The notes under the pieces are model-generated. The model was given only the letters and a program-made list of their open reading frames with translations. It was not told where the DNA came from and ran no database searches. The position numbers were made by a program, and so were the translations under genes. Below are positions 25,824 through 34,271 of a stretch of DNA of 64,000 nt, in pieces (position 1 is the stretch's first letter; each line of letters starts with the position of its first letter). Origin of the DNA: Streptomyces sedi (GTDB lineage Bacteria; Actinomycetota; Actinomycetes; Streptomycetales; Streptomycetaceae). Location: assembly GCF_006335015.1 (NCBI RefSeq), contig NZ_VDGT01000005.1, positions 62,001-126,000 of the forward strand, written 5' to 3'.

Positions 25824-25834
25824 GAAACCGTTTC
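25824..25834. promoter_or_regulatory. GAAACcGTTTC dyad upstream of kinase gene
   Basis: An 11-bp perfect dyad 70 bp before the kinase start. Its core AAACCGTTT recurs at 26296-26304, 14 bp before the next minus-strand gene, so one factor could bind both. Confidence 0.3.
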
Positions 25835-25901
25835 CCTCGAACTCGCGGACGAACGTTACCCGTTGACGCTCATCGGCAAACCAGGTGCGCGGTGGCCGCG
25901 G

Positions 25902-26282
25902 TCAGTAGGTGGCCTTCGGCCACGCCCCCGGCGCGGCGCCCCAGCGCGGCTCCTCCGGTGGGAAGCGCGGGACGCCGAACAGCTCCAGCGCGCGGCGGAA
26001 CTCGGCGACCGCCGGCGCCAGCGCGCTGACCGAGCCGAGCGCGGCGGCGATCTCCAACAGCGCCTGCCGCAGCGTCTCCACGTCGGGAACGCCCGCCAAC
26101 GACAGCTCGTCCAGCCGGCTCAGGCGCTCCATGGCGACCTCCCGGTCGGCCAACGCGACCCGGTAGCCGCCCAACTCACGGCGCAGCCGGTGAACGGCGG
26201 CGCGCAGCGTGGTCACTCGGGGGTCGAGCCCGGCCGCCGGTGCGGTGCGCGTCCGTCCGGCCGTCTCGGCTTCTCCTGCCAC
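25902..26282 (-). CDS. small conserved helical protein (DUF5955-like)
   Basis: A 126-residue soluble protein, mostly helical: DPRVTTLRAAVHRLRRELGGYRVALADREVAMERL, which I read as a coiled-coil hairpin (quoted in parts: RLRRELGGYR and ADREVAMERL), then IAAALGSVSALAPAVAEFRRALELFG. It resembles the small Streptomyces family DUF5955 from memory; function unknown. It lies alone between the kinase and a zinc-ribbon gene. Confidence 0.5.
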   Translation of the reverse strand: MAGEAETAGRTRTAPAAGLDPRVTTLRAAVHRLRRELGGYRVALADREVAMERLSRLDELSLAGVPDVETLRQALLEIAAALGSVSALAPAVAEFRRALELFGVPRFPPEEPRWGAAPGAWPKATY

Positions 26283-26560
26283 CCAACCCTCCCCAAAACC
26301 GTTTACCCGTCATTCGTAAAGCCACCCGAAACGTGCGGGATTCCCGCGCACATGCGCCAGAACGTGAAGAACCCCGCAGGGAAAGTAAATATCACTGTCC
26401 GCGCATCACGCCATACGGAGGGCTAGATCGCGTGTCACATTCCGATGAACAATGAGGCGCTGTTTCGGGCTGAGAAGCGGTGTCCGGAGTGGCCCGGACT
26501 CGACCGGCCGCCGGGGGGCGTGTGAGAGTCCGTTCATCAGGTTCGGTTGGGGGAGCGCCC

Positions 26561-27535
26561 ATGGCCAGAAGCGTGTTGCTGCGATGCCCGGTGTGCCGGC
26601 GCGAGCACCGCTATGTCCCGCCCGAGTATCCGTGCGCCTGTGGCGCGCCCGTGACCCTGCCGGTGGCGGGCGACGGCGCGCCGGTGCGGGTGGCGCACCG
26701 CTCGTGGGCGGACGCCTGGACGGAGTTGGAGTGCCCGGCCTGTGGGCGTTCCGGGCACTGGCCGTGCCCCGGTTTCGACTGCGCCTGCGGGGCGATGGTG
26801 CGGCTGACGCCGGCCGCCCCGCGGGTGGCGGGGCCGGCCTGGGACGGGCCGTCGGACGACGCGGATCCCCACCCGGAGGCCGGGCGGGCGGCAGGGGAGA
26901 ACTCGGCATCTGAGGGGGCGAGTTCGGCCAAAACGGAGCAGGCGTGCACGGACGGCGCCGAGGACGCGCCTCCGGACGCCGAAGAGCCGCCGGCGCACGA
27001 GCCGCCCGAGGACGGCGTGCGCCCCGCGTCGCGCGCGCCGGGGGCGCCCGGCAGCAGCGCGGCACGGGAGTTCGCGCAGGGGCGCAGGGCCGCGCGCGGC
27101 ACCCCGGGGCCGGCGGACGACGCGGCGGGGCCCGGCTCGCGGCGGGGCCCGTTCCGCCCGTTGACCATCCGCACCGGCTACGACGCGGTGGCCTGCGCGG
27201 CTCACTTTCTGCGCTGGCTCGGCTTCGCCGGGGTGCGCACCGCCGTGCCCAGGACCGCGTCCGGGCTCGACCTGCGCGGCCCCTCGGTGGTCGGGCTGGT
27301 CAACGCCACCACCGCGCCGACCGAGGACGGGGAGTTGGAAGTCCTCTGGCTGCACGGCCAGTTGGGCTCGGCGCTGCCGGTGGCGTTCTCGCTCGCCGGG
27401 TACGGCGGGCCGGCCAGGACGCTGGCCGACCGGCTGCGGCTGCCGCTCTTCGTGCTCGACCTGAGCGGCACCCCCCAGCCCGTGAACCAGCCGGGCGAGG
27501 CGCTACTGCGCGACGGCGTCGAGGCCGAGCCGTAG
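26561..27535 (+). CDS. double zinc-ribbon protein with degenerate Mrr-like domain
   Basis: A 324-residue protein. Two related zinc ribbons open it: CPVCRREHRYVPPEYPCACG and CPACGRSGHWPCPGFDCACG (each with paired CxxC-type knuckles). A long acidic, disordered linker follows (about 95-205). The C-terminal domain (TIRTGYDAVACAAHFLRWLGF, then ASGLDLRGPSVVGLVNAT) has the helix-strand order of Mrr/PD-(D/E)xK endonucleases, with Asp in GLDLRG but no clear catalytic Lys, so it may bind but not cut DNA. ATG at 26561 follows GGGGGAGC. Confidence 0.6.
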   Translation: MARSVLLRCPVCRREHRYVPPEYPCACGAPVTLPVAGDGAPVRVAHRSWADAWTELECPACGRSGHWPCPGFDCACGAMVRLTPAAPRVAGPAWDGPSDDADPHPEAGRAAGENSASEGASSAKTEQACTDGAEDAPPDAEEPPAHEPPEDGVRPASRAPGAPGSSAAREFAQGRRAARGTPGPADDAAGPGSRRGPFRPLTIRTGYDAVACAAHFLRWLGFAGVRTAVPRTASGLDLRGPSVVGLVNATTAPTEDGELEVLWLHGQLGSALPVAFSLAGYGGPARTLADRLRLPLFVLDLSGTPQPVNQPGEALLRDGVEAEP

Positions 27536-27790
27536 GGAAGGCGAGCGGGGCGCCGGCCCGCGCAACGCCCGCAGCAGCGCCGGGACATCGAACCGCGGGT
27601 CGTGGGTGAGCACGCACACCGCGTCGCGCCCGGTCAGCCGTTGCGCGTCGAGATAGCGGTCCGGCCGGTCGTTGACCACGTCCGCCGCCTCGGGAAAACG
27701 TTCGGCGGTGGCGAAGACGGACCGCGCGTCACAGACCGTCACCCGGTAGTCGAGCGGCGTGGCGGCGCGGGCCAGCGCGGCGGCCTCCGT
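27503..27790 (-). pseudogene. xdhC: xdhC fragment (XDH maturation factor)
   Basis: Downstream of the XDH large subunit, the minus strand encodes EAAALARAATPLDYRVTVCD, then ARSVFATAERFPEAADVV and CVLTHDPRFDVPALLRALR. These are the central XdhC blocks (YRVTVCDARPVFAT; LTHDPKFD). The N-terminal half and the C-terminal MGSRRTH block are missing, and the frame ends in unrelated sequence overlapping the convergent gene. XdhC binds molybdenum cofactor and adds its sulfur for XDH, so this loss matters if no other copy exists. Confidence 0.75.
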
Positions 27791-27834
27791 TCCTCGGGGG
27801 TGCCCGGGGCTCGGCCCCCGGGGAGCCCGTTGTC

Positions 27835-29997
27835 TCAGGTTCCGGTCAGATGCTCGGGGCGGACGGGGACGCGGGTGAGGGGCAGGCGCGTCGCCTGACG
27901 GATCGCGGCGACGATGGCCGGCGTCGCGGAGAGCGTGGGCGCCTCACCCGCGCCGCACCGCCCGTAGGGGGCGTGCGCTTCGGCGAGTTCGAGGATGTCG
28001 AGCGGCATCGGCGGGACGTCCAGGATGGTGGGGATCAGGTAGTCGGTGAACGACGGGTCGCGGACGAGGCCGTCGGGGCCGACGAGGATCTCCTCCAGCA
28101 CGGCGAGGCCGAGGCCCTGGGCGCTACCGCCGTGGATCTGGCCGCGCGCCGCGCGCGGGTTGATCGCGCGCCCCACGTCCTGGGCGGCTGCCAGCTCGAC
28201 GACCCTGACCAGGCCCAGCTCGATGTCGACGTCGACCACGGCCCGATGCGCGCAGAACGAGTACTGGACATGGCCGAAGCCCTGACCGGTGGCGCGGTCG
28301 AACGGCTCGGCGGGGCGGTGGCGGAACTCCAGCTCCCGCTCCACGGCCTCCTCCCCCAGCACCTCGGCGAGGGAGGCCAGCACCTCGCCGCGCGGGGTGA
28401 CGACCTCGCCGCCGACCAGCCGCAGCCCCGGAGCGTTCCAGGCGGCCTCGTTCCCCCGCCAGGGGCCGGGCTCCCCCCGGCGCATGCGGTCGCCGGCCAG
28501 CCGGACCCCTGCCGTCGAGTGGTCGTCGAAGCCCTCGGCGAAGCCGACGTTCTCGATGCCGACTCCGTAGCCGACGCCGCGCACGATCCCCTCGCCCACG
28601 CTGGAGTTGGCCAGCCCGCCGGGCAGCGCCCTCGGGTCGACGCCGTCTCCGGTCTCCCAGGGCCGCGGCGGCGGCAGCGGCCGGTCGCGGACCAGGCGCA
28701 GCAGTTCGGCGACGGGGGCGGGCGCGTCGACGCGCTGGCCTGTCGGCATCGTGTCGCCCTGGGTGAGGGCGTTGCGTCGGCGCAGCTCGACGGGGTCCAT
28801 GTTGAGGGCGACGGCCAGCCGGTCCATCTGCGCCTCGTAGGCGAAGCAGGCCTGCACCGCGCCGAGGCCGCGCATCGCGCCGCAGGGCGGGTTGTTGGTG
28901 TAGAGGGCGAGGGCCTCCATCGCGACGTGCGGCACCCGGTAGGGGCCGACGCCGAGGGAGGCGGCGTTTCCGACGACGGCGGGCGAGGAGGAGGCGTAGG
29001 CGCCGCTGTCCAGGACGATCCGCCCCTTCACGTAGACCAGCCGGCCGTCGAGGGTGGCGCCGTGCTCGTAGCTGAGGGTGGCCGGGTGGCGGTGCACATG
29101 GCCGAGGAACGACTCGTGCCGGTCGTAGACCATCTTCACCGGCCGGCCGGTGTGCAGCGCCAGCAGGCAGGCGTGGGCCTGCGTCGACAGGTCCTCGCGG
29201 GCGCCGAAGGCGCCGCCGACGCCGCCGAGGGTCAGCCGCACGCGTTCCGGCTCCAGGCCGAGAACGGGGGCGAGTTGGCGCTGGTCGGCATGGAGCCGCT
29301 GGGTGGCGACATGGAGGTCGACCCCGCCGTCCCCCGCCGGCACGGCGAGACCGGACTCCGGGCCGAGGAACGCCTGGTCCCGCGTCCCGACGGTGTAGTC
29401 GCCGCGCACCACGACGGCGGCCACCGCGTGGGTCGGGTCGCCGGCGAGCACGGGCTGGCGGTAGACCACGTTGGGGTGCGGCACGTGGGCGGCATGGTGG
29501 TCGTCGCGGTCGGGGTGGAGCACGGGCGCGTCGGGGGCGGTGGCGGTGGCCTCGTCGTGCACGACCGGCAGCGGCTCGTAGACGACCCGGACGAGGGCGG
29601 CGGCGCGGCGCGCGGTCTCGGGGTGGTCGGCGGCGACGAGGGCGACGGGCTCGCCCTGGTGGCGGACCCGGTCGTCGGCGAGCACCGGCTGGTCCGTGAA
29701 CTCCAGGCCGTAGTGGGTGGCGGCCGGCAGGTCGGCGTGGGTGAGGACCGCGTGGACGCCGGGCAGCGCCAGGGCCTCTGCGGTGTCGAGGGAACGGATC
29801 TCGGCGTGCGCGTGCGGGCTGCGGAGGGTGCGGCCCCAGAGCATGTCCTCGTGCCGCAGGTCGGAGGCGTAGGCGAAGTCGCCCGTGACCTTGAGCACCC
29901 CGTCGGGGCGCCGCGTCGACTCCCCGGCGCCGCCGGCGGCGCCGGGGGCGGTGTCGCCGCACCGGGTGAGCCCGTCGGGCGGCGGGACGACTCCCAT
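27835..29997 (-). CDS. xanthine dehydrogenase molybdopterin subunit, apparent internal deletion
   Basis: A 720-residue large subunit. It has RPDGVLKVTGDFAYASDL, the EP(L)PVV/D region, GGVGGAFGAREDL, GAMRGLGAVQACFAYE and near the end YGRCGAGEAPTLSATPAI with the catalytic Glu. From memory of homologues, the segment between DDHSTAGVRL and AAWNAPGLRLVGGEVV should hold about 70 more residues including the EVGQG cofactor loop; here only about 15 unrelated residues (AGDRMRRGEPGPWRGNE, near 28465-28505) bridge them, in frame. The protein may thus be unable to hold cofactor. Third gene of an FAD, 2Fe-2S, Mo operon. Confidence 0.8.
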   Translation of the reverse strand: MGVVPPPDGLTRCGDTAPGAAGGAGESTRRPDGVLKVTGDFAYASDLRHEDMLWGRTLRSPHAHAEIRSLDTAEALALPGVHAVLTHADLPAATHYGLEFTDQPVLADDRVRHQGEPVALVAADHPETARRAAALVRVVYEPLPVVHDEATATAPDAPVLHPDRDDHHAAHVPHPNVVYRQPVLAGDPTHAVAAVVVRGDYTVGTRDQAFLGPESGLAVPAGDGGVDLHVATQRLHADQRQLAPVLGLEPERVRLTLGGVGGAFGAREDLSTQAHACLLALHTGRPVKMVYDRHESFLGHVHRHPATLSYEHGATLDGRLVYVKGRIVLDSGAYASSSPAVVGNAASLGVGPYRVPHVAMEALALYTNNPPCGAMRGLGAVQACFAYEAQMDRLAVALNMDPVELRRRNALTQGDTMPTGQRVDAPAPVAELLRLVRDRPLPPPRPWETGDGVDPRALPGGLANSSVGEGIVRGVGYGVGIENVGFAEGFDDHSTAGVRLAGDRMRRGEPGPWRGNEAAWNAPGLRLVGGEVVTPRGEVLASLAEVLGEEAVERELEFRHRPAEPFDRATGQGFGHVQYSFCAHRAVVDVDIELGLVRVVELAAAQDVGRAINPRAARGQIHGGSAQGLGLAVLEEILVGPDGLVRDPSFTDYLIPTILDVPPMPLDILELAEAHAPYGRCGAGEAPTLSATPAIVAAIRQATRLPLTRVPVRPEHLTGT

Positions 29998-29999
29998 GG

Positions 30000-30497
30000 T
30001 CAGGGCCTCCGTTCGGGGTCGGCGGCCGGCGCGGTGGCGCGGGCGGCGGCGAGGCGGACGGCGTCGAGGACGCTCTCGTAGCCGGTGCAGCGGCAGAGGT
30101 TGCCGGCGAGCGCCTCGCGGATGTCGGCGTCGGCCGGGCGCTCCACGCGAGCCAGCAGCTCCTCGGCGGCGAGCAGCAGTCCGGGCGTGCAGAAACCGCA
30201 CCGGACGGCGCCGGTCTCGACGAACGCCGCCTGGATCGGGGCGAGTCGGCCGTCCGCGTCAGCCAGCCCCTCGACGGTGCGCACCTCGCACCCCTCGGCC
30301 TGGCCGGCCGCGACCAGGCAGGAGCAGACGAGGTCGCCGTCGAGACGGACGGTGCAGGAGCCGCATTCGCCCTGTCCGCAGGCGTTCTTGGAGCCGGGGA
30401 GCCCGAGCCGTTCGCGCAGCACGTACAGCAGGCTCTCGCCCTCCCAGACGTGGTCGGCGCTCCGCTCGCGCCCGTTGACCGTGAGGGTGACCCTCAT
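30000..30497 (-). CDS. xanthine dehydrogenase 2Fe-2S subunit
   Basis: A 165-residue iron-sulfur subunit. The plant-type cluster ligands are Cys 40, 45, 48 and 60 (CGQGECGSC...CSC) and the second cluster ligands Cys 100, 103, 135 and 137 (CGFC...CRC), all intact. It passes electrons from the Mo site to FAD. ATG overlaps the FAD subunit stop by 4 bp. Confidence 0.93.
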   Translation of the reverse strand: MRVTLTVNGRERSADHVWEGESLLYVLRERLGLPGSKNACGQGECGSCTVRLDGDLVCSCLVAAGQAEGCEVRTVEGLADADGRLAPIQAAFVETGAVRCGFCTPGLLLAAEELLARVERPADADIREALAGNLCRCTGYESVLDAVRLAAARATAPAADPERRP

Positions 30498-31375
30498 GCC
30501 GGTGCTCCCTCGGCGCCCGCCCGGGCGCGCCAGGCGCGGTCCAGGGTGCGGCGGGCCAGCACGCGCACCGCGTGGCGGCGGTAGTCGGCGCTGCCCCTGA
30601 CGTCGTCGACGGGCGCGCAGGCGGCGGCCACCAGGGCGGCGAACCGGGTGGCGGCGGCCGGGGGCGGAGGGCGTCCGGTGGCCCAGTGGCCGCCCTCGGC
30701 CAGCACCCCGTTCAGGAACTCCTCCGCCTCCCTGGCCCGCAGCGGGGTCGGCGCCGCCGAGCCGATCGCGGCGCGCACGGTGCGGGTGTCCGGGCGCAGG
30801 GCGAGGGCGACGGCGCAGACGGCGATGACCATGGCGTTGCGGGGGCCGACCTTCGCGAACTGCTGGGGTCCGGTCGCGGCGCGCACGGCCACGGAACGGA
30901 TCAACTCGTCGGGGGCGAGCGCGTTCCGCTTGGGCCCCAGAGAGAACTCCTCCACGGGCAGGGTCCTGGTGCCGCGCGCGCTGGCCACCTCGACCTCGGC
31001 GCCGGCGACCAGCAGCGCGGGGTGGGCGTCGCCGGCGGGCGAGGCGGTGCCGAGGTTGCCGGCGAGGGTGGCGCGGTTCCGGATCTGCGGGGAGCCGACG
31101 GTGCGGGCCGCCATGGCGAGGGCCGGCAGCTCGACGGCCAGCCGGTCGATCACCGTGCGGTAGGGAACGCCGGCACCGATCCGCACCGTCCCCGACTCCC
31201 GGCGCCAGTCGCGGAGTTCGGCGAGGCGGGAGAGGTCGAGCAGCAGCTCGGGGCGGCGCCGGTCGAGGTTGATCTCCACCATCAGGTCGGTGCCGCCGGC
31301 CAGCGGCACGGCCTCGGGGTGCGCGGCCTTGACGGCCAGCGCCTCCCGCCAGGTGGCCGGGCGAAGGAACTCCAC
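30494..31375 (-). CDS. xanthine dehydrogenase FAD-binding subunit
   Basis: A 293-residue FAD subunit with PLAGGTDLMVEINLDRRRP (FAD pyrophosphate loop), ARTVGSPQIRNRATLAGNLGTASPAGDAHPALL (second FAD block, quoted as family signature in parts: QIRNRATLAGNLGTASPAGD) and a CODH-FAD C-terminal domain. It accepts electrons from the 2Fe-2S subunit. First gene of the operon, divergent from the PucR regulator. Confidence 0.92.
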   Translation of the reverse strand: MEFLRPATWREALAVKAAHPEAVPLAGGTDLMVEINLDRRRPELLLDLSRLAELRDWRRESGTVRIGAGVPYRTVIDRLAVELPALAMAARTVGSPQIRNRATLAGNLGTASPAGDAHPALLVAGAEVEVASARGTRTLPVEEFSLGPKRNALAPDELIRSVAVRAATGPQQFAKVGPRNAMVIAVCAVALALRPDTRTVRAAIGSAAPTPLRAREAEEFLNGVLAEGGHWATGRPPPPAAATRFAALVAAACAPVDDVRGSADYRRHAVRVLARRTLDRAWRARAGAEGAPA

Positions 31376-31470
31376 CGGTCGGCTCCTTCCGCCGCGGGGC
31401 CGGGTGCGGTGTCGCCGACGGCCCCCGGCCCTCCAGTACAGCCCGGCGGGGGCGGCCGGTGACAGTCACG

Positions 31471-31530
31471 GAAGAACCGAAGCGCACTGCTGGCGGCACG
31501 ACCGTTCTTGTAGGTTCGTACGAAGAACCG
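31471..31530. promoter_or_regulatory. repeats between XDH operon and PucR gene
   Basis: GAAGAACCG occurs at 31471-31479 and 31522-31530. Around the second copy lies a nested dyad: TTCGTACGAA (31515-31524, perfect) inside GTTCTT...AAGAAC (31504-31528). These sit in the divergent gap and are candidate PucR sites. Confidence 0.45.
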
Positions 31531-31585
31531 TTCCGGGCGTCGTCCGGCGCAGGGCCGTCGGCCGCGCCCGCGCGAGGGAGGCGAG

Positions 31586-33226
31586 ATGCGACTGCGCGCC
31601 CTGCTGGAGTCCGACCGGCTCGGGCTGCGGCTGCTGTGGGGGCGGGAGGAGCTGGACCGGCCGGTGCGGGGGGTGATGACCACCGACCTGCGGGACCCCA
31701 GCCGCTATCTGCACGGCGGGGAGCTGGTGCTGACGGGGCTCGCCTGGTGGCGCGGCGGGGGCGACGCGGAGCCCTTCGTGCGGGTGCTCGCGGCGGCGGG
31801 GGTCGCCGGACTGGCCGCCGGCGAGGCCGAGTTCGGCTCCGTGCCGGACGAGCTGACGGCGGCCTGCGCCCGGCACCGGCTGCCGCTCTTCGCCGTCGCC
31901 GAGGAGGTCGGCTTCGCCGACCTGACGGAGCACGTGGTGCGGCAGGTGTCGACCGCGCGCGCCGGGGACCTGGCCGCGGTGGTGGAACGGCACCGGCGGC
32001 TGATGTCGGCGGGGCCGGCGGACGGCGGTCCGCGCGCGGTGCTGGCCCTGCTGGGCTCCGATCTGGACCTGGCCGCCTGGCTGTTGACGGCGACCGGCCG
32101 CGAGGTCGCCGACTCCGGCGCGGGGCCGCTGCCGCCCGGCGTCGCGGCCGGGTTGGCCGCCGAGCGGCTGGCCGAGGCGCCCGACGGCTGGCCCGAGCCG
32201 CGCCGGGTGGCGTACGGGGGCGCCGTCTACTCGCTCTTCCCGGTGCGCGGCGAACGGCCGGCCGCCGGCCAGGACCCCCGACGGGCGCTGCTGACCGACT
32301 GGCTGCTGGCGGTCCGCGCCGACGCCACGGAGTGGCCGGCGGAACGGCGCGCGCTGCTGGAGGGGGTCGCGGAGTTGGTCGCGGCGGCGCGCGACCGGGG
32401 AGAGGCCGCCAGGGGCGTGCGCCGGCGGCTGGCCCAGCAGGTGGTGGAGTTGCTGGGCTCGCGGGCGCCGGCGGCGGAGGTGGCGGCCCGGCTGCGGATC
32501 GCCGCTCCCCTGCTGCTGCCGGGGAGCTCCGGGCGGGACTGGCAGCTGGTCGTGGCCCGGGTGAGCTGGCCGGACGCCGACTTCGACACCGGCCCCCTGG
32601 CCAGGGCCGTGTTGGAGGAGTCGCTGTGCGACCCGACCGCCTCGGAGCCGGAGGCGGCGGTGGCGCACACCGGGGGCGAGGCGATCGCGCTGGTGCCGGT
32701 CTGCCCGCTGGACGAGGAGGAGGAGGGGGCCGGTCCGCTGCGGGCGGAGCCGTTCGAGGCGGCGCTCCGCCATCCGCTGACCGCGGGGCTCGGCGGCGGT
32801 CGGCTCACCGTCGGCGTCAGCTCCTCGGTGCCCGACGCCGAGGGGCTGCGCGGTGCGTTGCGCGAGGCGCGGCACGCGCGCCGGCTGGCGGAGGCCAGGC
32901 CGGAGGCGGTCGCGGTGGCCGGCCACGAGCGGCTGGCCTCGCACATGATGCTGCTGTCGTTCGTCCCGGAGGACGTGCGGGAGGCGTTCAGCGACCGGCT
33001 GCTCGCCCCGTTGCGCGAGTACGACACGCGCCACCGCTCCCAACTGCTGCCGACGCTGGAGGCGTTCCTCGCCGAGGACGGCTCCTGGACCCGCTGCGCC
33101 GCCCGGCTGCACCTGCACGTGAACACGCTGCGCTACCGGATCGGCAGGATCGAGCAGCTCACCGGCCGAGACCTGGGCCGGCTGGAGGACGCGACGGACT
33201 TTCTGCTGGCGCTGCGGCTCGGCTGA
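31586..33226 (+). CDS. PucR family transcriptional regulator
   Basis: A 546-residue regulator with the N-terminal purine-catabolism PucR domain (GVMTTDLRDPSRYLHGGELVLTGLAWW in the family pattern), a central GGDEF-like CdaR segment and the C-terminal PucR HTH (SWTRCAARLHLHVNTLRYRIGRIEQLTG). PucR proteins control purine degradation genes; its divergence from the XDH operon fits. It is intact although the XDH and xdhC genes next to it look damaged. ATG at 31586 follows GGGAGGCGAG. Confidence 0.88.
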   Translation: MRLRALLESDRLGLRLLWGREELDRPVRGVMTTDLRDPSRYLHGGELVLTGLAWWRGGGDAEPFVRVLAAAGVAGLAAGEAEFGSVPDELTAACARHRLPLFAVAEEVGFADLTEHVVRQVSTARAGDLAAVVERHRRLMSAGPADGGPRAVLALLGSDLDLAAWLLTATGREVADSGAGPLPPGVAAGLAAERLAEAPDGWPEPRRVAYGGAVYSLFPVRGERPAAGQDPRRALLTDWLLAVRADATEWPAERRALLEGVAELVAAARDRGEAARGVRRRLAQQVVELLGSRAPAAEVAARLRIAAPLLLPGSSGRDWQLVVARVSWPDADFDTGPLARAVLEESLCDPTASEPEAAVAHTGGEAIALVPVCPLDEEEEGAGPLRAEPFEAALRHPLTAGLGGGRLTVGVSSSVPDAEGLRGALREARHARRLAEARPEAVAVAGHERLASHMMLLSFVPEDVREAFSDRLLAPLREYDTRHRSQLLPTLEAFLAEDGSWTRCAARLHLHVNTLRYRIGRIEQLTGRDLGRLEDATDFLLALRLG

Positions 33227-33409
33227 GGGCACCGTCGAGAACGCGCCACGCCGATCGGCCCCGGAATGGCTTGTTCCCCACCCAACCGCACCGCCTACCA
33301 CCTCCGTCTTCACCCCAATCCTCCGGCGCGCGCCAGAACTTGTGAACTGTTTCACGCTCCCCTCTTGGCCGAGCACCGTCCCGCGTGCTGAGATGCACTC
33401 ACATCAGGT

Positions 33410-34264
33410 GTGGCCAACAGCACAACGACGCGCTGGGAGGGCGATGTGGCGGATACCGCACATCCGGTTCTGGAGACGGCGAGCGGAACGGCGCTCGACA
33501 GTGCGGTATGGCGGCTGCGGTCACGAGGCTGTTGGGACGACGCGGCCGAGCTGCTGACCCCGACCGTGCGGGACGACGCACGCGCCGCCCTGCTCCGCGC
33601 ACGGCTGCTGGTGGAGCGGTGCATGTTCACCGGCCAGGGCTGGGAGCGCGCCGAGGAGGCGGTGCGGGCGGTCGAGAAGATGCCGCTGAACGACGAGGAA
33701 CGCGGCACCGCCGCCTGCGAGCGCGGCTATCTCGCCTACGCCGCCACGCTGTTGCGGGTGCGGGACCGGGCCGACGAGGCGCGCGCCGCGCTGGGCCGCG
33801 CGGCGGCGCTGCTGGCACCCGACTCCCCGGGACGGCCGCTGCTGGACTTCCGGCGCGGGCTGATGGCCGAGCACGTGGGCGGCAACCCGCAGGCCGCCGA
33901 AACCGGCTACCGGCGGGCGCACAACGAGGCGCTCAACCGTGACGACGCGCTGCTGTGCTCCTACACCTGGCGCCATCTGGCGGCGCTCGCCCTGAAGAGC
34001 GGCGACGTGGAGGCGGCCCGCCACGGCTTCGCCGAATCGCTGCGACTGCGCGAGGAGTTGGGCTTCCTGGTGGGGATCGCGCCGGCGCTGGTCGCGCTGG
34101 CCGAGGTCCAGCCGCCGGAGGAGGCGGCCAGGCTGCGCGCCGAGGCGGCCAGGCTCCACCGGCTGCTGGGGAACGTGCCGTCCTGGCTGGCCGCGCAGCT
34201 GCCGACCGACGTGCCGGTCGAGCCGCCGCCGGAGGCGACCGCGCCGCCGGCGCCGGAGAAGTGA
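33410..34264 (+). CDS. TPR-type helical repeat protein
   Basis: A 284-residue protein made of paired helices: RARLLVERCMFTGQGWERAEEAV, RGYLAYAATLLRVRDRADEARAAL, DALLCSYTWRHLAALALKSGD-type units, with typical TPR Gly/Ala/Pro spacing, and a Pro-rich tail (EPPPEATAPPAPEK). No enzyme motif or membrane segment. Probably a protein-binding scaffold; partner unknown. GTG at 33410 has a weak AGG upstream. Confidence 0.6.
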   Translation: MANSTTTRWEGDVADTAHPVLETASGTALDSAVWRLRSRGCWDDAAELLTPTVRDDARAALLRARLLVERCMFTGQGWERAEEAVRAVEKMPLNDEERGTAACERGYLAYAATLLRVRDRADEARAALGRAAALLAPDSPGRPLLDFRRGLMAEHVGGNPQAAETGYRRAHNEALNRDDALLCSYTWRHLAALALKSGDVEAARHGFAESLRLREELGFLVGIAPALVALAEVQPPEEAARLRAEAARLHRLLGNVPSWLAAQLPTDVPVEPPPEATAPPAPEK

Positions 34265-34271
34265 CCGGCGC

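Noticed and set aside
27850..30081. Plus-strand open frame of 743 codons opposite the XDH large subunit
   Set aside because: Antisense shadow of a GC-rich gene: Gly/Val/Arg/His-rich with no motifs. The minus strand carries a recognisable enzyme.
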